The position numbers were made by a program, and so were the translations under genes. 7,817 nt of DNA, taken from positions 1 through 7,817 of the forward strand of contig JBPOIH010000012.1 of the NCBI GenBank assembly GCA_052034685.1, given 5' to 3'. Origin of the DNA: CAYUUR01 sp052034685. Lineage in GTDB: Bacteria > Patescibacteriota > Saccharimonadia > Saccharimonadales > CAYUUR01. Below are positions 6,290 to 7,817 of the stretch, in pieces. Position 1 is the first letter of the stretch; every line of letters starts with the position of its first letter. Below the pieces are notes generated by a model. The model did no database searches and was not told the DNA's origin. It saw only the letters and a list, made by a program, of their open reading frames with translations.

Positions 6290-7758
6290 GATTTGGTCTC
6301 CTTATTGTTCTTTGAGGACTGCTTTAGTGCTTCACTGCGCGGAGTTGCTTTGGGCGCTTCCGTGGTGGTCCCGGTAGGTGCGCGATTAGACTTATTGGAT
6401 GCTTTTGAGAGTTGCTTACTGCTCGGAGACTTGTACACGGTGGTCGTCCCACCTCCAGTTCTACTTGACGCGCCTGCAGTAGCGAGTTGCATTGAACCAC
6501 GACCCGAAGCTGCGCCACTGGCGCTGGCCACTGCAGCGCGTCCTTTGCCGGTGAGATAACTGACGCCGTTCATGAACTGCGCACCAAGCTTACGAGCGTT
6601 TCGTGCTCCCATGCCGACATAGCTAAACTGCATCATGACACCCTGAGTCTTGAGAAGTGTTAGCACGGTGGCTAGACCGATTACCATCGACATCAAGACA
6701 TTTGGGATGCCGTTGTTACCATCTGTTGCCGACATGCCCACGAATAAGGTGGCCGCCAACATCAGGGTCACGACATGAACGAACAGAACAAAGATGGTCA
6801 TGATGTAGGTTTTGATGGCTGATACTGAAAAGTCACGGAAGCTTGGTAGTAGCCACAGGGCGATAACGAATGGCGACAATACTGCTCCGAGAAATAGAAC
6901 AACAATACGGCCAACATAGTAAACTAGCAGAATAACAGCAAAGATAAGGAATGCCAGCATGACTAGCAACGCTGCTGCTCCTTGGCCACCACTCTCTTTG
7001 ACGACGGCGGTTAGTGTCACCCAGACCGAAATTGTGCCCGTAATCTTTCCTGCGGCTGTTATGAGTACATTGGAAAGCTGAATAACCGCATCAATAAAGA
7101 AGATTGATGTATTAATCAGTAGGAATGCCAGCGCAATTCTTGGCAACAAGTGTTTGAATTCAAGTTCATCAAAGCCAAAGCTGGCGGCACTCATAACGTG
7201 GAAGCCGAGCAAGGCCACAATGAGGATGAACAGTACATCTGTAATGGCAACCATAGCAAGCCACAAATTAAAGACCCCGGAGTTACTGGCCATCAATGGT
7301 GTTTCTTTGGTGAAATAGTCTAGGGCGGAGAGAAATGGTGCGGCTACGGTTTGAATGATGTTATTTAAGAAGCCAGTCACTGCTCTAATGAGTACTTCTA
7401 CCAGCCCGTTGTCCGCGTCTTGAGGCTGGATAGCCTGTAAGTTCGGTAATGAAGCACCTGCTGTATTGGATGGATTGCCATAGGCGCTCGATAGGATGGT
7501 CGTAAGTGTTGCTGCGCCAATAACAAGTACAAGCCCGACAAGTGCATTGCGAAGGATTCGCTTGGCATTTTCTAGTGATTCAGGATTGCCACGACTAGTA
7601 ATGTAGAGATAGCCGCCATGCACAAGAAAGAACACACAAGCAATTGAAGCAAGACCGACCAGTATTTGTACGGTCGGTGCTATGTAGTCACGCATTACCG
7701 AAATAGCACCAGACGTATCTGCCAGGAGCGACAGACCGCTAAGTGTTGGATTGATCAT
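6286..7758 (-). CDS. VirB6/TrbL-like polytopic channel protein with pilin-like N-terminus
   Basis: This is a 490-aa integral membrane protein, the likely channel subunit. Residues ~26-47 and ~70-92 are two hydrophobic helices joined by a polar loop, GGYLYITSRGNPESLENAKR (48-67). That helix-loop-helix layout is characteristic of short T4SS pilin-like proteins of Gram-positives and CPR. The VirB6/TrbL-like part follows, with hydrophobic helices at about 163-190, 205-228, 261-281, 283-304, 316-342 and 353-370, and an amphipathic stretch near 115-137. The tail from ~400 is Ser/Thr/Gly/Ala/Lys-rich, basic and probably disordered in the cytoplasm. The start ATG lies 4 bases after the upstream stop; the ribosome site is a weak GGGGGA ending at 7766 that overlaps the end of that gene. 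The stop TGA overlaps PrgI by 4 bases. Family assignment rests on topology and context, since VirB6 sequences diverge quickly. Confidence 0.82.
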   Translation of the reverse strand: MINPTLSGLSLLADTSGAISVMRDYIAPTVQILVGLASIACVFFLVHGGYLYITSRGNPESLENAKRILRNALVGLVLVIGAATLTTILSSAYGNPSNTAGASLPNLQAIQPQDADNGLVEVLIRAVTGFLNNIIQTVAAPFLSALDYFTKETPLMASNSGVFNLWLAMVAITDVLFILIVALLGFHVMSAASFGFDELEFKHLLPRIALAFLLINTSIFFIDAVIQLSNVLITAAGKITGTISVWVTLTAVVKESGGQGAAALLVMLAFLIFAVILLVYYVGRIVVLFLGAVLSPFVIALWLLPSFRDFSVSAIKTYIMTIFVLFVHVVTLMLAATLFVGMSATDGNNGIPNVLMSMVIGLATVLTLLKTQGVMMQFSYVGMGARNARKLGAQFMNGVSYLTGKGRAAVASASGAASGRGSMQLATAGASSRTGGGTTTVYKSPSSKQLSKASNKSNRAPTGTTTEAPKATPRSEALKQSSKNNKETKS

Positions 7759-7762
7759 TATG

Positions 7763-7817
7763 CTATCCCCCGAAGGCGCTGCTTGCGAGTGTGGTCACGA
7801 TATTGCTAATCACAAAC
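7763..7817 (-). CDS. Partial CDS (C-terminal 17 aa), probable T4SS pilin-like protein
   Basis: One minus-strand frame is open from the right edge to a TAG at 7765-7763 and encodes FVISNIVTTLASSAFGG. The last ten residues, TTLASSAFGG, resemble residues 86-95 of the next gene, TTILSSAYGN, which close its pilin-like helix hairpin. I infer that the cut-off gene is a free-standing paralogue of that pilin-like domain, in keeping with T4SS pilin genes placed before VirB6 in such loci. It ends only 4 bases before the VirB6-like ATG and supplies that gene's ribosome site, so it belongs to the same operon. Only the tail is visible, so length and start are unknown. Confidence 0.6.
   Translation of the reverse strand, partial: FVISNIVTTLASSAFGG

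Noticed and set aside
6263..6559. 98-codon plus-strand ORF antisense to the end of the VirB6-like gene
   Set aside because: It is explained by the Ser/Thr/Gly/Ala-rich codons of the opposite strand, which read as Val/Leu/Ala/Pro; there is no ribosome site or family signal.
304..7817. CRISPR array, insertion sequence or attachment-site repeats
   Set aside because: I found no spaced direct repeats, transposase or integrase motifs, or paired terminal repeats.

Overview
The window is one co-directional minus-strand operon for a type IV secretion / conjugation-type (T4SS) machine of the minimal single-membrane design. In addition there is one tiny plus-strand gene and a short left-hand non-coding stretch (1-173). 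The gene set (pilin-like tail, VirB6/TrbL-like channel, PrgI-like protein, separate TraC-like small subunit, VirB4 ATPase, CHAP hydrolase, VirD4-like ATPase with a very long N-terminal region) is best matched by Candidate Phyla Radiation bacteria, most likely Candidatus Saccharibacteria (TM7) or a relative. This is a judgement from gene content and protein style, not from a marker gene. TGA is used as a stop (VirB6-like and VirB4 genes), so the recoded UGA-Gly genetic code of Gracilibacteria/Absconditabacteria is not in use.

Layout in the direction of operon transcription (right to left): 7817-7763, last 17 codons of a probable pilin-like protein; 7758-6286, VirB6/TrbL-like polytopic membrane protein with its own pilin-like N-terminus; 6289-5780, PrgI family protein; 5808-5179, TraC-like domain protein; 5179-3446, VirB4 ATPase; 3449-2865, membrane-anchored CHAP amidase/peptidase; 2895-304, VirD4/TraG-like ATPase. 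Every junction is a 1-31 base overlap or a 4-base gap, and most genes have a clear Shine-Dalgarno sequence inside the gene before. The set is therefore almost certainly one translationally coupled transcript whose promoter lies beyond the right edge.

Working model (inference from families): the VirB6-like protein and PrgI form the membrane channel platform, VirB4 with the separate TraC-like subunit powers assembly or transfer, the CHAP enzyme opens peptidoglycan, the VirD4-like ATPase recruits substrate, and the short pilin-like proteins may form the extracellular part. No relaxase, oriT, VirB11, or outer-membrane core (VirB7/9/10) is present in the window, so whether the cargo is DNA or protein cannot be decided here.

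Left end: 8-53 is an 18-bp hairpin whose only two non-Watson-Crick pairs are G-U when read as plus-strand RNA. Position 84-118 carries a weak stem followed by T-tracts. The stretch from about 100 to 165 is very AT-rich with no convincing promoter pair. A 45-codon plus-strand ORF (174-311) runs tail-to-tail into the VirD4-like gene, with 8 bp of overlap between the two ends. I see no convincing terminator for the operon in the window.
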